A stretch of 34,889 nucleotides of DNA. Origin: an uncultured Spirochaetales bacterium. Its GTDB lineage: Bacteria; Spirochaetota; Spirochaetia; Sphaerochaetales; Sphaerochaetaceae. The notes beneath the pieces are model-generated. The model was not told where the DNA came from. It was given only the letters and a program-made list of their open reading frames with translations, and made no database searches. The stretch spans positions 1-34,889 of the forward strand of contig CALXYO010000016.1 of the NCBI GenBank assembly GCA_944393005.1, written 5' to 3'. A program made the translations under genes and the position numbers. Shown here piece after piece: positions 34,003 to 34,889 of the stretch (position 1 is its first letter; every line of letters begins with the position of its first letter).

Positions 34003-34812
34003 ATGGAAAAAGTCAAAGTCGTTCAGTATGAATGCGGAAAGATGAGCAAATACATTCTCCGCTATCTTCACGAACATGGAGCTCAGATTGTCGGAGCCAT
34101 CGATCTCAATCCGGCCATTGTTGGCATGGATGTCGGTGACTATGCCGGTCTCTGAGTCAGAACCGGAGTTGTCATTTCAGATGATGCCGATAAAGTTCTG
34201 GATGAATGCGATGCGGATGTCGCTGTCGTGACGCTGTTCTCATTCATTAAAGATATTTACGATCATGTGGAAAAATGTGTACAGAGGGGAATCAATGTGA
34301 TCACGACATGCGAGGAGGCCATCTATCCGCGGACAACCTCTGCTGCCATGATCAACAAGCTTGATGCAATTGCCAAGGAAAACGGGTGTACCATTACCGG
34401 TTCCGGAATGCAGGACACGTTCTGGATCAATATGGTCGCTCTTGTTGCCGCATCATGCAACAGGATAGAGAAGATCAAAGGTGCCTATTCCTACAACGTA
34501 GAGGATTACGGCCTTGCTCTGGCAAATGCCCACGGGTGTGACCTGCCTGTTGAGGAATTCGAGGAGAAGATCGCCCATCCGGCTGAAATCGAACCGTCCT
34601 ATGCATGGAATGCTAGTGAGGCAATCTGCAGCAAGCTCGGCCTTACAATCAAGTCGATCGAACAGAAGAATGTGCCTTATACTGTGGATCATGATCTGTA
34701 CTCACAGACACTCGGCCGCACGATAAAGGCAGGACGCTGTATCGGTATGTCTTCCGTTGTCACAATCCAGACAATGCAGGGTATCACGGTTGAGGAAGAA
34801 ACAATAGGAAAG
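34003..34812 (+). pseudogene. ord: 2,4-diaminopentanoate dehydrogenase-like gene, nonsense codon and IS truncation
   Basis: ATG 34003 (AAGGAGAT ahead). The N-terminal Rossmann start [31 protein letters not shown] and [26 protein letters not shown] and [16 protein letters not shown] match the DapB-like 2,4-diaminopentanoate dehydrogenase (Ord) of ornithine fermentation. TGA 34153-34155 stands where homologs have Gly in a 'GLG' stretch. The frame continues undamaged to 34812, where the IS right end begins, about 270 of roughly 340 residues in. The other ornithine-pathway genes are not in the window, so another DapB-like dehydrogenase is possible. Confidence 0.75.
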
Positions 34813-34889
34813 GTGAACTACCACCACCTTAAAAGGTGGAAGCTTCGCCCTTCAACGGTCCATGACAATCGAGATTGCCTTTCATGAAG
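34813..34889 (-). repeat. Right end (RE) of IS200/IS605-like element, copy 2
   Basis: The reverse complement matches 73-149 at 74 of 77 positions. The boundary at 34813 is fixed by the end of identity and by the break in the dehydrogenase frame. It holds the same hairpin (34823-34838). The base next to the stem differs from copy 1 (position equivalent to 139). Read on the minus strand, the guide of an omega RNA would start at 34812 and copy dehydrogenase sequence. Confidence 0.65.
34829..34889 (-). CDS. tnpB: TnpB-like transposon protein, C-terminal end only (copy 2)
   Basis: On the minus strand an open frame entering from the right edge ends with [17 protein letters not shown] and TAA (34829-34831), the same as the left copy apart from one residue (Met for Lys). 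The rest of the gene is outside the window. Confidence 0.55.
   Translation of the reverse strand, partial: FMKGNLDCHGPLKGEASTF

Overview
The window looks like a contig from a mid-GC, probably anaerobic and host-associated bacterium. Spirochaetota (Sphaerochaeta/Treponema-like) is my best guess. It rests on the sugar-binding protein's signal peptide style (ending in FAGG, no lipobox Cys), the Cys-type sulfatase, the DUF2264 protein, a fused amino-acid binding protein/permease, and a gene resembling an ornithine-fermentation enzyme. No rRNA, tRNA, CRISPR array or phage structural gene is visible. TGA, TAA and TAG all serve as normal stops, TGA most often.

Both ends are copies of the right end of the same IS200/IS605-like tnpB element. 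They lie in opposite orientation, with RE boundaries at 149 and 34813. The left copy has cut an oxidoreductase gene, leaving its 3' end at 151-336. The right copy has cut a 2,4-diaminopentanoate dehydrogenase-like gene.

Layout: 514-5940 is a transport/catabolism operon (NCS1 cytosine-type permease, DUF917 protein, HyuA-like hydantoinase/oxoprolinase) with a convergent PucR regulator. 6114-10466 holds unlinked accessory genes: a self-inhibited Fic protein, a double-GNAT protein overlapping a membrane protein, and an AAA ATPase with a PD-(D/E)XK-like C-terminus. 10598-13543 is a DUF2264 protein plus a divergent metallo-beta-lactamase-fold protein. 13592-19003 (minus strand) is a tight three-gene cassette: an MmcQ/TerB-N/TerB-C protein, a BrxD-like ATPase and an Lhr-like helicase. 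It is the best candidate here for an under-described DNA-processing or anti-phage system.

19318-20975 is an ABC-F protein with a possible leader peptide. 21306-23931 is an amino-acid ABC importer made of two unusual proteins: an ATPase with a GHKL-like C-terminal extension, and a binding protein-permease fusion whose binding-protein lobes appear in permuted order. 23989-25440 is a TrkH-type K+ channel subunit. 25553-31226 is a sulfated-glycan operon (sulfatase, LacI regulator, sugar-binding protein, two permeases) with a palindromic operator over its promoter and a strong terminator at its end. 31277-34812 is decaying: an ATPase remnant, an intact MATE transporter, a MerR regulator with a nonsense codon and a frameshift, and the dehydrogenase with a nonsense codon and the IS truncation.

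All calls come from reading the translated sequence and motifs. No database search was run.
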